A DNA stretch of 64,000 bases from Leptolyngbya sp. NIES-2104 (GCF_001485215.1 NZ_BBWW01000001.1:2170001-2234000); one strand, 5' to 3'; shown: positions 8,921 to 18,688, numbered from the stretch's first letter. Notes: a model not told the origin generated them from the sequence alone. Made by a program: numbers and translations.

Positions 8921-9691
8921 CTACTGTCCCAAGTAAGCCTCAAGCACTTTCGGATTTGATTGAATCTCAGCGGGGCTACCATCTGCCAGATTTGTGCCTT
9001 CGGCTAACACCCAAACACGATCGCATAACGACATAATCACATCCATATTGTGCTCGATAATCAAAAAGGTAAGTCCTTGACGATTCCAATACTGGATATA
9101 TTCACAGATTTGATTAATCAAAGTGGGATTCACACCCGCAGCAGGTTCATCGAGTAGAACAAGTTTCGGGCGGGTCATCAGAGCACGAGCAATTTCTAAA
9201 AGTTTGCGTTGTCCGCCGGAAAGTGCGCCTGCGTAATCGTTGGCTTTGGCGGCGAGTCCGACGGATTGGAGAATTTCGATCGCTCGATCGCGATTTTCTC
9301 GTTCTTCTTGCCGAATCCGTTTCGAGAAGAGCCAGGTGTTTAAGAAATTTTCTCCGGTTTGTCTCTGAGCCGCTAACAGCATATTGTCCATTACCGACAA
9401 GCGGGATAAGACTCGTGCCACTTGGAAGGTGCGAATCATACCGCGTTGGGCGATTTCGTGCGGTTGGAGAGACTCGATCGATTCGCCATCGAAAAAGACT
9501 TTGCCTTGGTCGGGATGAATGAAGTTCGAGAGGAGGTTGAATAACGTAGTTTTTCCGGCTCCGTTGGGACCGATTAAGCCAGTGATGCTACCGGGAGCAA
9601 CCTCGATCGCTGCCTCATTCACGGCTTTGATTCCACCAAAGCTTTTGACTAATCCTGTGGCTGAGAGAACTGCTGAAGTCTGCATCGTCAT
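8921..9691 (-). CDS. livG: LivG-type ABC transporter ATP-binding protein
   Basis: A 256-residue ATPase of the branched-chain/neutral amino acid (HAAT) importer family; the cyanobacterial counterpart is the N-I system ATPase NatA. Walker A is GPNGAGKT, the signature is LSGGQRK, Walker B is LVLLDEPAAGVNP, and the switch is IIEHNMDVIM. The 'AAGVNP' form of Walker B and an insertion before the signature (TGENFLNTWLFSKRIRQ) are typical of LivG. Its start overlaps the livM stop by four bases (ATGA), so the two are translationally coupled. No LivF, LivH or binding protein gene is nearby, so the transporter is completed from elsewhere. The exact substrate is unknown. Confidence 0.88.
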   Translation of the reverse strand: MTMQTSAVLSATGLVKSFGGIKAVNEAAIEVAPGSITGLIGPNGAGKTTLFNLLSNFIHPDQGKVFFDGESIESLQPHEIAQRGMIRTFQVARVLSRLSVMDNMLLAAQRQTGENFLNTWLFSKRIRQEERENRDRAIEILQSVGLAAKANDYAGALSGGQRKLLEIARALMTRPKLVLLDEPAAGVNPTLINQICEYIQYWNRQGLTFLIIEHNMDVIMSLCDRVWVLAEGTNLADGSPAEIQSNPKVLEAYLGQ

Positions 9692-10809
9692 TTTCCTAGT
9701 GTCAATTCGTCTTTGTTGCCTAAAATGCCTTGCGGTCTAAACAACATCAGCACCATCAGAATTAAACCGATGAGCATAATTCGCATCGCACCGATTTGAT
9801 CGGCTCCGAGTGGCAGAATCCGTTCTAAATCGCGAGTGAAGGCAGTGTAAGCCCAATAGATTCCCGCACCGAGCAGCGTTCCAGCATTGTTGCCTGCACC
9901 ACCGAGAATCATAATGATCCAGGCTTGAAAGGTGACGATCGGCTCAAAATTCGTCGGGTAGACGGTGCTCAATTGCCATGCAAAGAATGCGCCTGCAATT
10001 CCAGCAATGAATCCGCCCAACATCAAGGATTGCAACTTGTAGAGAAAGACATTTTTACCGAGCGCGATCGCAACTTGCTCATCTTCGCGAATGGCTTTGA
10101 GAACGCGACCCCAAGGAGAATGCACTAATCGTTCTAGTGCCCAGTAGACGATCGCAACTGTGATGAGTGACAGAAACAGTAACCCATTTCGAGACTGATT
10201 GCTGGAATAGTCGTAAAGCGCGATCGCGCTGACGAGCAATAACCGCAGCGTCAACAAAATCAAAATTCCAGAGAAGATTGCTCTAAGGGCTTGCCGTTTT
10301 TTAAAGCGTTCAATCAGTTGTCCAGCGAGTTTCCAAATCACAAAGCCAAAGATTGGGGCAACGATCGCAATCATGCCGATGCGTGTTCCAACCGTCGGAC
10401 GAAACTGGGACAAAGGCAGCGGAAAATCTTGAATGCCAAATGCTCCTTTCGTGAGCCAGTCTTCGTTGAGCGCAAAGAGGCGGACTAATTCAGAAACCCC
10501 GATCGTGACGATCGATAAATAATCCTCACGCAGTCGCAAGGTTGAAAATCCCATCAACAATCCTAAGAATGCTGCTAGAAACGCCCCAATTAAAACCGCA
10601 ACGAAGATCGGAGTGCCTGAAAGTGTCAATAGTGAAGTCGTATAAGCTCCGACGGTCATAAAGGCAACATGACCGAAATTGATCAGTCCGGTATAGCCCC
10701 ATTGGAGATTTAGACCCAAGCTAAAAATTCCGTAGATAGCAACAGACACAATCAGAAACACAAGGTATCCGATTAGCCCAGGATCAAACGAAAAGAGATA
10801 ATCCAACAT
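9688..10809 (-). CDS. livM: LivM-type ABC transporter permease
   Basis: A 373-residue inner-membrane permease of the HAAT amino acid importer family, with about 9-10 hydrophobic segments and the family stretch GLINFGHVAFMTVGAYT near residue 45. The cytosolic loop WGRVLKAIREDEQVAIALGKN that contacts the ATPase is present. I start it at ATG 10809 (MLDYLFSFDPGL); an in-frame ATG at 10872 would add 21 polar residues with no family counterpart. It precedes livG with a four-base overlap. A central hydrophobic insertion (around IFSGILILLTLRLLLVSAIALY) is longer than in E. coli LivM. The NatC-like role is inferred from the family. Confidence 0.87.
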   Translation of the reverse strand: MLDYLFSFDPGLIGYLVFLIVSVAIYGIFSLGLNLQWGYTGLINFGHVAFMTVGAYTTSLLTLSGTPIFVAVLIGAFLAAFLGLLMGFSTLRLREDYLSIVTIGVSELVRLFALNEDWLTKGAFGIQDFPLPLSQFRPTVGTRIGMIAIVAPIFGFVIWKLAGQLIERFKKRQALRAIFSGILILLTLRLLLVSAIALYDYSSNQSRNGLLFLSLITVAIVYWALERLVHSPWGRVLKAIREDEQVAIALGKNVFLYKLQSLMLGGFIAGIAGAFFAWQLSTVYPTNFEPIVTFQAWIIMILGGAGNNAGTLLGAGIYWAYTAFTRDLERILPLGADQIGAMRIMLIGLILMVLMLFRPQGILGNKDELTLGK

Positions 10810-10902
10810 AGAATGAGATTCACGCGCTCGGTAATGAAATCGTACCGTAAGCCGGAACACATTCTGTGGCAATTCCTACAGTAGGCGTGGGCACTCTCAA
10901 AC

Positions 10903-11145
10903 ATGACAAGATTGTTGCCTCCTGTTATGAATCTCTATCGCAGTCGCGCTCACCATTTGATCGATCGATTGTCGGATGCGGAACTTGAAACGTTCTGGGC
11001 AGTGCTGGAAACGGCATATTGTGATTTTTATGTTTTAAGAGCGATCGAGGATGCCCGTCGCACTCATAAACCAGGCGATACGCTGACTCGCGAAGAAGCG
11101 ATTCAACTCTTACCCCTAGTACAACCTGCACCCCGCACTTTATGA
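10903..11145 (+). CDS. Putative antitoxin of a RelE/ParE-like pair
   Basis: An 80-residue acidic, mainly helical protein (LIDRLSDAELETFWAVLETAYCDFYVLRAIEDARR). Its stop codon overlaps the ATG of the next gene by four bases (ATGA). I do not recognise the family. Size, charge and coupling to a RelE-like protein are typical of a type II antitoxin. An internal ATG at 10927 (MNLYRSRAHHL) is a possible alternative start. It is divergent from livM, with 93 bases between. Confidence 0.6.
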   Translation: MTRLLPPVMNLYRSRAHHLIDRLSDAELETFWAVLETAYCDFYVLRAIEDARRTHKPGDTLTREEAIQLLPLVQPAPRTL

Positions 11146-11444
11146 AAACGAATAAAACCGGGTCTGTGGGCGGGATGATTCTTCCGGCTCGCTTGGAAGT
11201 GCGATACGATCGCGCTTTTTTAATCGACCTGAAAAGCTTAGAAGCGGCAGCAATGCAGAAAATGAATCGATTCGTGTTTGAAGACTTTTTCACAACGAAT
11301 CAGCTTCAAGATTTGCCGGAGTTTCAAGCGTTGGAAAATAGCGGAATTCTGTATCGATTTACGATCGATCACTGTATTATTGCGATTGAAGTGATAGGTC
11401 AAATTATTAAGTTCTTGCGAATTTTGCCAGAGCCAACCATTTAA
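11142..11444 (+). CDS. Putative RelE/ParE-superfamily toxin
   Basis: A 100-residue basic protein with the layout of RelE-like RNA interferases: RYDRAFLIDLKSL at the first helix, then LQDLPEFQALENSGILYRFTID, and a final strand EVIGQIIKFLRIL. The usual Arg-rich core (G-x-YRIR-x-GDYR) is only partly kept (YRFTIDHCIIAIEV), so activity on mRNA is uncertain. It is translationally coupled to the preceding antitoxin-like gene. After it, 64 bases separate it from trpF, with no clear terminator. The family is inferred from pattern, not from a database match. Confidence 0.55.
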   Translation: MKTNKTGSVGGMILPARLEVRYDRAFLIDLKSLEAAAMQKMNRFVFEDFFTTNQLQDLPEFQALENSGILYRFTIDHCIIAIEVIGQIIKFLRILPEPTI

Positions 11445-11508
11445 CTTTGAGCATACAGCTTGGGTAACGACGTTTCCAGAGATTGCGATCGCGCTTACAT
11501 TCACATCA

Positions 11509-12201
11509 ATGAGTTTACAAGTCAAAATCTGCGGCATTACCAAACGCGATCAAGCGATCGCGATCGAACACTCCGGAGCAAGCGCGATCGGCTTTATTTG
11601 TGTGCCTGGAACTCCCCGCTATCTTGATGCTTATAACATCCGAGCAATCACAGATCAGCTATCCATTGATCGAGTCGGTGTGTTCCTTGATGCTTCAATC
11701 GATACGATTCGGGAAACAGTCACGATCGCAAATCTGAATGTCGTTCAACTCCACGGCAACGAATCGCCTGAATTTTGTCAGCAACTTAGAGCATTGAATA
11801 TCAAATTGATCAAAGCGCTCCGAATCCGATCGCAAACTGACTTGGAACAATCGATCGACTATCAACCGCATGTAGACGTGCTACTACTCGATGCCTATCA
11901 TCCAGAGCAAGCAGGCGGAACAGGATTAACGATCGATTGGACAATGCTGAAAGAATTTCGTCCTACTTGTGATTGGTGGTTAGCAGGTGGACTCAATCCA
12001 AACAATGTCACCGATGCTCTGCGCTTAGTTAAACCCAATGGTATTGATTTATCGAGCGGATTAGAAAACGCCCCAGGCGATAAAAACCTAGAGCGTGTAG
12101 CAGAGTTATTTGCAAAAATCGAACATCATCAGTCCACTTCAGTGACCACACCGTTAGCCCCGAATTCTATTCCGGGGCGGACTAGCAACGAAGCCAACTA
12201 A
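11509..12201 (+). CDS. trpF: Phosphoribosylanthranilate isomerase with repeat-derived C-terminus
   Basis: Isomerises N-(5-phosphoribosyl)anthranilate in tryptophan synthesis. The TIM-barrel family motifs are VKICGITK (catalytic Cys near residue 8), NVVQLHGNES, VLLLDAYHPEQAGGTG (catalytic Asp) and LAGGLNPNNV, then GIDLSSGLENAPGDK. The normal family end falls near LERVAELFAKIEHH (residue 207). The last 22-23 codons (from Gln208) are read from a half-copy of the palindromic repeat family and end in SIPGRTSNEAN. The enzyme core looks intact, so it should work with an added tail. It converges on folE with a four-base gap. Confidence 0.93.
   Translation: MSLQVKICGITKRDQAIAIEHSGASAIGFICVPGTPRYLDAYNIRAITDQLSIDRVGVFLDASIDTIRETVTIANLNVVQLHGNESPEFCQQLRALNIKLIKALRIRSQTDLEQSIDYQPHVDVLLLDAYHPEQAGGTGLTIDWTMLKEFRPTCDWWLAGGLNPNNVTDALRLVKPNGIDLSSGLENAPGDKNLERVAELFAKIEHHQSTSVTTPLAPNSIPGRTSNEAN
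12131..12195. repeat. Palindromic repeat family, copy C (right half only)
   Basis: This copy contains one inner hairpin (AGTCCACTTCAGTGAC), one core arm (TTAGCCCCGAATTCTATTCC from 12154), and the outer GCAACGAAGC seen in copies A and E. The left core arm is missing. It lies inside the 3' end of trpF and supplies its stop codon, in the convergent junction with folE. Confidence 0.75.
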
Positions 12202-12205
12202 CCCT

Positions 12206-12883
12206 TTACCAGAACGAAGGCTGATGACGAATCAAGTTCAGATACTCCTCACGAGTCTTCTGATCATCTTGAAACACCCCGACCATCGCACTTGTCACCG
12301 TCCACGATCCCGGCTTCTGCACCCCACGCATCACCATACACATGTGCGAAGCCTCCATCACCACCGCAACTCCACGCGGCTGAAGTACTTCCTGCAACGC
12401 TTCCGCCACCTGTCGAGTTAAGCGCTCCTGAACCTGCAATCGACGCGAGTACATCTCCACGATCCGCGCCAACTTACTCAAGCCCACAACCTTTTCATTC
12501 GGAATATAAGCCACATGCGCCCGCCCCATAAACGGCAGCATGTGATGCTCACACAAGCTGAAGAAATTAATGTCGCGCACCAGCACCATTTCATTGTGCC
12601 CTTCATCAAAAATCGCGCCGTTCACTAACTCTTCCAGCGATTGATTGTAGCCACTCGTAAGGAACCGCATCGCATCCGCTACCCGTTTCGGAGTCTTGAG
12701 CAATCCTTCGCGATCGGGATCTTCACCCACTCCAACCAACATCGTCCGCACCGCGTCCATCATCTGTTCGCGAGTTTCTTCACTCGGTGGAACAATTTTC
12801 GCTTCTTGACCGTTTTGCGTATTGCGATCGGGTCTTGATTCTAATTTCTTGCCGCTAAATCCATTGGGAGAAGCAATAGTCAT
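12206..12883 (-). CDS. folE: GTP cyclohydrolase I
   Basis: A 225-residue enzyme that opens GTP to dihydroneopterin triphosphate, the first step of folate and (in cyanobacteria) tetrahydrobiopterin-type pterin synthesis. The zinc ligands are present: Cys111 and His114 in [10 protein letters not shown], and Cys182 in [31 protein letters not shown] is the expected family N-terminal region. The first 35 residues are a poorly conserved extension. It is convergent with trpF; the SDR gene lies 55 bases upstream on the same strand, so both may share a transcript. Confidence 0.95.
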   Translation of the reverse strand: MTIASPNGFSGKKLESRPDRNTQNGQEAKIVPPSEETREQMMDAVRTMLVGVGEDPDREGLLKTPKRVADAMRFLTSGYNQSLEELVNGAIFDEGHNEMVLVRDINFFSLCEHHMLPFMGRAHVAYIPNEKVVGLSKLARIVEMYSRRLQVQERLTRQVAEALQEVLQPRGVAVVMEASHMCMVMRGVQKPGSWTVTSAMVGVFQDDQKTREEYLNLIRHQPSFW

Positions 12884-12938
12884 GATTGTTGCAAAATTAA
12901 GTGTGCAAAAAGGAAACCGTTTAACTGAAAAACTCGAC

Positions 12939-13664
12939 TCAGAACGTTCCGGCGTTGGGCATGAGAATCATCTCTTCGACCACTGCGCGATCGTTCATTG
13001 TGGCAGCCTGTACGATCGCGTCTGCCACAATGTCCGGGGTGAGCATTGCCGAGCGATCGAAATCTGCCTGCACCGTTTCGGTATCCCAAATGGGCGTATT
13101 CACCGACCCTGGTGAAAGGGTTACAACTCGAATCCCGTGAGCGCGTTCCTCTGCCGCTAAGGTTTTCGAGAGTGCCAGTATCCCGAACTTACTGACGCAG
13201 TACGCGCCCCAGTCGGGAAAAGCTTGATGCGCCGCGATCGAAGCGAGGTTAATGATCGTGCCGCGTTTTTGCGATCGCATTCCCGGTAAAACCGCTTGAA
13301 TGCACTGAAATACACTGGTGAGATTGAGATCTAAAACTCGCTGCCAGTCGCTTAAGGGCATTTCCGCAAGTCCGCCTGTGTATCCCATGCCTGCGTTATT
13401 CACCAGAATGTCGATCGTGCCAACTTCAGAAATCAATGCTTCAAGCTTAGATCGAACCATTTCCACTTGAGCAAGATCGATCGCGCAAGTTTGGGCATCG
13501 ACACCGAGCGATCGCGCTTCTTGGGCAACGGCATCGAGTTTCGATTGGGTACGGCTGACGAGGACGACATCGATTCCGGCTTTGGCGAATGCGATCGCGC
13601 TTGCCTGTCCGATGCCGCTACTTGCCCCAGTAATCAGGGCGCGTCGAGAAGTGGAGGAACTCAT
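12939..13664 (-). CDS. Short-chain dehydrogenase/reductase
   Basis: A 241-residue classical SDR with a Rossmann nucleotide motif TGASSGIG at residues 12-19, NNAG at 89-92, and the catalytic Ser142, Tyr155 and Lys159 (YCVSK). SRTQ after the second strand suggests NADPH preference. The C-terminal substrate loop ([19 protein letters not shown]) does not identify a substrate. It lies 55 bases upstream of folE on the same strand. A pterin reductase role (sepiapterin reductase type) is possible from that context but unproven. Confidence 0.85.
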   Translation of the reverse strand: MSSSTSRRALITGASSGIGQASAIAFAKAGIDVVLVSRTQSKLDAVAQEARSLGVDAQTCAIDLAQVEMVRSKLEALISEVGTIDILVNNAGMGYTGGLAEMPLSDWQRVLDLNLTSVFQCIQAVLPGMRSQKRGTIINLASIAAHQAFPDWGAYCVSKFGILALSKTLAAEERAHGIRVVTLSPGSVNTPIWDTETVQADFDRSAMLTPDIVADAIVQAATMNDRAVVEEMILMPNAGTF

Positions 13665-13897
13665 GAATCCTCAAAAAACTTAGTAGGGGGCTGAAAATTT
13701 GACAAAGAATACGAGAGAACGTTTTCGGCTGTCACAACAAAGAATACGAGTGCAGAGAAAAGGTTAGGCTTGAATCGCAGAACCGAAAGACGCTTGAAAA
13801 TGAGTAAAGGTTTTACAAATCGTTACGTCAGTTACTGATTATATCTTGCCGCGGTGCAATTTTGGGAATTTTGTCGATTCGCACCGTTCAAGACTCG

Positions 13898-14097
13898 GAA
13901 GATGTACGAAAAATCTTTCCGCTCTCGTTGCGTTCCCGCCCTGAAATGAATTTCGGGCTAATCGGCGCAAGTCCATTTCAATGGACTAAGAGTATTGAAA
14001 TCAGTTCGGAGTCTACTTCAGTAGACTTTCCACGATTAGCCCGAAATTCATTTCAGGGCGGGCTGTGGCAACGATCGAAGAATTTCCAAACCTCCTC
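13898..14097. repeat. Palindromic repeat family, copy D
   Basis: The core arms at 13935-13961 and 14036-14062 are perfect 27-base complements, with the same sequence as copy B but with the two inner hairpins in reverse order. It is therefore copy B in the opposite orientation. The right outer end (TTTCCAAACCTCCTCTTA, read inverted as TAAGAGGAGGTTTGG) ends exactly at the accA stop codon. It occupies half of the 433-base gap between accA and the SDR gene. The rest of the gap (13665-13897) holds no gene I can support; it includes the likely SDR promoter region. Confidence 0.85.
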
Positions 14098-15093
14098 TTA
14101 ACCATGAGGAGATAGTCCAGCCTCGGTAAAGACCCCAATGTTACGGAATTTTTGATAACGGAGTTCTCTTCGCTGTGTGGGAGTGATCTGATCTAACGCT
14201 GCCAAGTTCCGCAAGATTGCAGCTTTCAAGATTTCTGCTGCTTCTAATGGATGGTTATGTGCGCCCCCGATCGGTTCGATCAACACTTCATCCGCAATTC
14301 CCAACTCTTTCAAATCAGGAGCCGTAATTTTCAGAGCTTCTGCCGCTTGAGCCGCTTTCGTCGCATCGCGCCAAAGAATCGTGGCGCAAGTTTCGGGAGG
14401 CGCAACACTATAAACCGCATGTTCAAACATCAACAACCGTTCCCCGACTCCGATCGCTAATGCTCCCCCTGATCCGCCTTCTCCGATCACGCTACAGATA
14501 ATCGGCACTTCAAACCCAAACATTTCGCGCAGATTATATGCGATCGCTTCCCCTTGTCCGAACTGCTCTGCCTCTAAACCTGCCCACGCTGCCGGGGTAT
14601 CAATAAAAGTCAGAATCGGCATTCCAAAGCGATCGGCATGTTCCATTAGTCGAATCGCTTTTCGATAGCCGCTTGGAGATGCCTGCCCGAAATTGCGCTG
14701 AATATTATCTTTTGTGTTGCGTCCTTTTTGCTGACCCAACATCACAACCGGACGACCATTAATCCGCCCGACTCCACCCACAACCGCCGGATCATCGTGT
14801 CCTCCTCGATCGCCATGTAGCTCCATCCATTCATCGCTAATTGCCTGAATGTAATCGAGCGTACTGGGGCGACGGGGATGGCGTGCCACTTGAAGCCGCT
14901 GTCCGGGAGTCAGACCGCTAAAAATCTCTTTGCGAAGCTCGATCGCACGTTGTTCGAGCAGTGCAATTTGGTCAGACAAATCCACCTCATTTTCTTCAGC
15001 TAACTCGCGCACCTGAATAATTCGGGCTTCGAGTTCAGCCAGAGGCTTTTCAAAATCGAGCAAAATCGGACGACGATCGACGGAATTCGGCAT
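14098..15093 (-). CDS. accA: Acetyl-CoA carboxylase carboxyltransferase subunit alpha
   Basis: A 331-residue alpha subunit of the ACC carboxyltransferase, which with AccD moves CO2 from biotin-AccB to acetyl-CoA to start fatty acid synthesis. Family features are the N-terminal helical region ([14 protein letters not shown]), [38 protein letters not shown], the oxyanion-type glycines in [14 protein letters not shown], and [19 protein letters not shown]. Length is normal for cyanobacteria. accD is not nearby, as usual in this group. The stop codon forms the edge of repeat copy D. Confidence 0.96.
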   Translation of the reverse strand: MPNSVDRRPILLDFEKPLAELEARIIQVRELAEENEVDLSDQIALLEQRAIELRKEIFSGLTPGQRLQVARHPRRPSTLDYIQAISDEWMELHGDRGGHDDPAVVGGVGRINGRPVVMLGQQKGRNTKDNIQRNFGQASPSGYRKAIRLMEHADRFGMPILTFIDTPAAWAGLEAEQFGQGEAIAYNLREMFGFEVPIICSVIGEGGSGGALAIGVGERLLMFEHAVYSVAPPETCATILWRDATKAAQAAEALKITAPDLKELGIADEVLIEPIGGAHNHPLEAAEILKAAILRNLAALDQITPTQRRELRYQKFRNIGVFTEAGLSPHG

Positions 15094-15187
15094 GAAGCAC
15101 CACTCCTAAAAGTGAGGAGATGTGATTTTTTCCTTGGTCTTCTAGATTAGCGGATTGTTGCCGTCAACCACTAGCAAAATTGCAAAA

Positions 15188-17251
15188 CTAGCGAATAATT
15201 TCCACAGGGACAGTCAAGGGTTTTGCGCCGCGATCGACAAACCAACTGATATTTTCTTGTAGAAGCGTCAAGCTTAATCGATACTGTCCTGGAAGGGTTG
15301 GGGCATTGACGATCGCGTTGAGTGCTACGGTTTCTCCTGGTCTGAGCACATCGGGTAGATTCGTTCGTGGACCTTCTGAAACCGCTATCGTTCCGTCCGG
15401 TTTTAACCAGCGGTAAGAGAGTCGAATCGGTGCTTCTTCAGGTTGAAACCAAGTATAAAGGCTCGTATTGCTGACAAAGAGCGGCACAGTGATCGCTTGG
15501 TTCGATCGCATTGTGCGCGGAACTTTGCCCTCGATCGCTTGAGCGAATCCTGGAAGCGGCACATTCGGCGGAATTGGAATCACAGAAGTCGTGAAGTTTT
15601 GGGATTGAAATTGAACAGCGCGATCAATAGATTTTAGTGAGATCTCAGGCGCAATCTGCTGACTCTGTCCAGGCTGAATCCAACAGAGTCGTCCCTGCAT
15701 TTTGCCACTTAACCAACGAACGATCGTGGTGAAGTTGGCGCTGTCCGCGATCGTCGTTGGAATTCCGGGCGGGGTAGAGCCTGAATACCCATTGACCACC
15801 GGAACACCCGCTTTTAATCCTGCCCACATGATCGGGAGCTGCTGCAAATAAAAGATAGGCTGGCGCGGATCAGCGACCAAGTAAGCAACTTCACATCGAG
15901 ACGCAATCGCAGCTTGTAGCTCAGCTTCAAGCTTAAGGATCGGGGCTTTCTCATATGTTATCGGCTGAAAGATGATCAGTTCTGGAAGACTGATGAGAAG
16001 TAGGAAAAGTGCGATCGCGCTCCGAAACTTTGGCTTTACGACTATGCTTTTAAGCATTGAATCAACGCACAGCAAGCCCGCAATCAAAACGTAGACTTCA
16101 ATGATGTAGACAATCCGTCCCGTTGCCCGAATTGCTGTTGCACCCGGCACGATCGTATAGATAATTCTCCACAGCGAAACTCCAAATACATCGAGCGACA
16201 ACACAAACAAAATTAGCGCTGTGATCAAGCAAGCCTTAACCAGCGTTGAGCGTTCTGGCGGTAAAATTTCCGGTTTCGATCGCACAACATAAACCGCAAA
16301 TCCAACCAGCGCGAACACGACAAATCCCGGAAATAGTAAATGCTGATTGGGATCAAGAATGTCCTTTGAAAATCGAGAAAGCAGCGGAAACCATAAACTA
16401 TTAGGCGGCGGCAGAAACCAAGAAGATAACCTTGGGATCATTGTCGCGACTTGAGAAAATGGAAATCCTCCCACAATTTTGACCATCTGAACATACGGCA
16501 AAAATAGCCAAATTAGCGCACCGCTCCAGATCAAAATCGCAACGATCGTCGATCGCCACTTCACTTTCAAAAATTGCAAAAGCTGTTTCCAATACTCTCG
16601 TTCTAACCAAAGCACGATCGGAACAAAGATCAATAAGCTAAATAAGAGAAACCAGCCGTGATAATACGCTGCCAGAATTTGCAAAAAAATAAAAAGTAGA
16701 GCAAAGCAAAGCTGATTAAGTTTCGGTTGTTGTAGAAAGGTCCAGATGAAAATAAATGCGATCGGCGTGTAAAACTGACACAATAATTGACTATGAAAAA
16801 GCTGCGCCATCCGTGGAATTCCAAACGCGAAAACGAATCCTCCAAATGCAGCTAATGAATGACTAACTCGTAAATTTCGCAGCAGAATAACAAAGCTAAC
16901 AAAACAGAGTAACGCTGCCAAAATCATCCAGCATTGATAAGCGAGATCAGCGGGTAAAACTCCGCGTAGCAACCAGTAGAACGGAGCCGCACCAAATAAA
17001 TTCTCAGATAACGCTAACGTGTTCTTAAACGGAAAAAAAAAGGCAGGCGACCACAATTGAGCGTGATAATTTCGATTAAAAACCACCTGAAATGAATGTT
17101 CTAGAAAATAGTGAACCAACCGGGTATCTCCCGTTTCTGCTTGTGCTTTAGAAAATCCGCTGAGCAGCGTGGGATGAAACCCAACAAAAACGCCCATGAT
17201 TCCAACGACACAGTACAGCAGCAGTGAATTCAATCGTTTAGACCGAGCCAT
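15188..17251 (-). CDS. Polytopic membrane protein, GT-C glycosyltransferase-like
   Basis: A 687-residue protein with about 11-12 hydrophobic segments in residues 10-420 and a soluble C-terminal part of about 230 residues. The first external loop carries ETGDTRLVHYFLEH, an acidic D-x-R motif at the place where GT-C enzymes keep their catalytic aspartate. The C-terminal half includes a beta-rich stretch (PLFVSNTSLYTWFQPEEAPIR...) like a carbohydrate-binding module. It is preceded by a methyltransferase and a GT2 gene on the same strand (18 bases to the former), suggesting a lipid-linked sugar pathway. I do not recognise a specific family; function is inferred from topology and neighbours. Confidence 0.7.
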   Translation of the reverse strand: MARSKRLNSLLLYCVVGIMGVFVGFHPTLLSGFSKAQAETGDTRLVHYFLEHSFQVVFNRNYHAQLWSPAFFFPFKNTLALSENLFGAAPFYWLLRGVLPADLAYQCWMILAALLCFVSFVILLRNLRVSHSLAAFGGFVFAFGIPRMAQLFHSQLLCQFYTPIAFIFIWTFLQQPKLNQLCFALLFIFLQILAAYYHGWFLLFSLLIFVPIVLWLEREYWKQLLQFLKVKWRSTIVAILIWSGALIWLFLPYVQMVKIVGGFPFSQVATMIPRLSSWFLPPPNSLWFPLLSRFSKDILDPNQHLLFPGFVVFALVGFAVYVVRSKPEILPPERSTLVKACLITALILFVLSLDVFGVSLWRIIYTIVPGATAIRATGRIVYIIEVYVLIAGLLCVDSMLKSIVVKPKFRSAIALFLLLISLPELIIFQPITYEKAPILKLEAELQAAIASRCEVAYLVADPRQPIFYLQQLPIMWAGLKAGVPVVNGYSGSTPPGIPTTIADSANFTTIVRWLSGKMQGRLCWIQPGQSQQIAPEISLKSIDRAVQFQSQNFTTSVIPIPPNVPLPGFAQAIEGKVPRTMRSNQAITVPLFVSNTSLYTWFQPEEAPIRLSYRWLKPDGTIAVSEGPRTNLPDVLRPGETVALNAIVNAPTLPGQYRLSLTLLQENISWFVDRGAKPLTVPVEIIR

Positions 17252-17269
17252 CCTGAATTCTGTTCTCCG

Positions 17270-17839
17270 TTAGCCTTTCATTACCGTACAGAAGTTATTC
17301 ATCCACATCTGAAAATACTGATGTCGAAACCGCTCAAATCCCGCGACCTGAATTAATGCTTGTCTAAGCTTTTGGCGATCGTAGTACCGCTTATGATCCC
17401 GAATTTCCGCTTCATCGACAATCCTTAATCGATAGGAAAGGAACTCTAAAACAGGTTGCGCCCAAACCGAAGGAACCGTCAACACGAGCTTTCCACTTGG
17501 TTTGAGTACGCGATAAATCTCTTTCAAGATGGCTTGCTCATGCTCGATGTGTTCCAGCACTGCCAACATCGTCACCACCTCGAAACTCGCATCCGCAAAC
17601 GGCAGTTTCTCACCTAAATGCACCTGAATCGCTTTCAATTTGTTAGTTTGAAACTCCGCTACTTTGAAATCGACTCCGTAACCCGACTGAATTTGTGGCT
17701 CGATCGCTCTTAAAAATGCTGCCGAACGTCCACAACCAACATCGAGCACGATCGCATTTTCTGGAATTTCAGCAATCACACGTCGCAATCGTAGCCATCG
17801 TAATAGCGGTTCTAGAAGCGGTTCACGGGGTCTTTCCAA
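17270..17839 (-). CDS. Class I SAM-dependent methyltransferase
   Basis: A 189-residue methyltransferase of the Methyltransf_11/UbiE type. Motif I is [13 protein letters not shown], the acidic residue ending strand 2 is in GVDFKVAEF, motif post-I is [19 protein letters not shown], and motif III is [13 protein letters not shown]. Its start lies 28 bases inside the end of the upstream GT2 gene, so translation is probably coupled. The substrate may be a glycolipid or sugar intermediate made by the neighbours, but nothing in the sequence identifies it. Confidence 0.85.
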   Translation of the reverse strand: MERPREPLLEPLLRWLRLRRVIAEIPENAIVLDVGCGRSAAFLRAIEPQIQSGYGVDFKVAEFQTNKLKAIQVHLGEKLPFADASFEVVTMLAVLEHIEHEQAILKEIYRVLKPSGKLVLTVPSVWAQPVLEFLSYRLRIVDEAEIRDHKRYYDRQKLRQALIQVAGFERFRHQYFQMWMNNFCTVMKG

Positions 17840-18621
17840 CGCTCTGACTCCTGCGGCTCACTCAATTCAGCTTCGCGGTTTACCGTCTTGTATTTTGGTG
17901 CGAAAAGATTGTATTTCACAATGCAATAGATCGCTCGAAAGCCATCTCTCCAGCCGATTTTTTTCCCTTCTTTGTAAGTTCTGCCATAGTAGGAAATTCC
18001 AACTTCATAAATTCGACAATTCATCCTGGCAACCTTCGCCGTAATCTCTGGCTCAAATCCAAATCGGTCTTCTTCGATTCGGATTGCCTGAATTACCTCG
18101 CATCGAAAGGCTTTATAGCAGGTTTCCATATCGGTTAGGTTGATATTCGTCATCATGTTCGATAACGTCGTCAGCAGCTTGTTACCCACCATGTGCCAGT
18201 AATAAACGACCCGATGCGGTTGATTTCCGGCAAAACGGGAGCCAAAGACCACATCCGCTCGACCCTCGACAATCGGCTTCATCATCAGCGGAAATTCTCG
18301 CGGGTCATACTCTAAATCCGCATCTTGTACGATCGCAATATCGCCCGTAATTGCTGCAAATCCCGTTCGCAATGCAGCCCCTTTGCCCCGATTCGTCGCG
18401 TGATACAACACCCGATCGACTTGTGCTTCAAGCTTCGATTTCAACAGATTGGTTGTGCCATCGGTCGAGCAATCATCGACGACAATAATCTCAAGATTTG
18501 CGATCGGAGCCGCTTTAACGGTGCGAATCACAGTTTCGATCGTGCCGACCTCGTTGTAGCAAGGAATCACAACCGACAGTTTGAATTTTGAGAATTGATC
18601 GAGGTTTGCGCCCTGCATCAT
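17812..18621 (-). CDS. GT2 glycosyltransferase, dolichol-phosphate mannosyltransferase-like
   Basis: A 269-residue family 2 glycosyltransferase without membrane segments. [26 protein letters not shown] and the catalytic-type [14 protein letters not shown] are all present. [13 protein letters not shown] and the METCYKAFR region are typical of polyprenyl-phosphate glycosyltransferases (DPM1-like), which make sugar donors for GT-C enzymes. This fits the GT-C-like membrane protein two genes downstream. It opens the three-gene minus-strand cluster. The ATG at 18621 and the next codon (also ATG) are equally possible starts. Confidence 0.88.
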   Translation of the reverse strand: MMQGANLDQFSKFKLSVVIPCYNEVGTIETVIRTVKAAPIANLEIIVVDDCSTDGTTNLLKSKLEAQVDRVLYHATNRGKGAALRTGFAAITGDIAIVQDADLEYDPREFPLMMKPIVEGRADVVFGSRFAGNQPHRVVYYWHMVGNKLLTTLSNMMTNINLTDMETCYKAFRCEVIQAIRIEEDRFGFEPEITAKVARMNCRIYEVGISYYGRTYKEGKKIGWRDGFRAIYCIVKYNLFAPKYKTVNREAELSEPQESERWKDPVNRF

Positions 18622-18688
18622 GGCTTAAGAGTAAGAATGCTCAAACAGCGACAGTATACCGTGATTCACTGGACAAAGATGATCAAAC

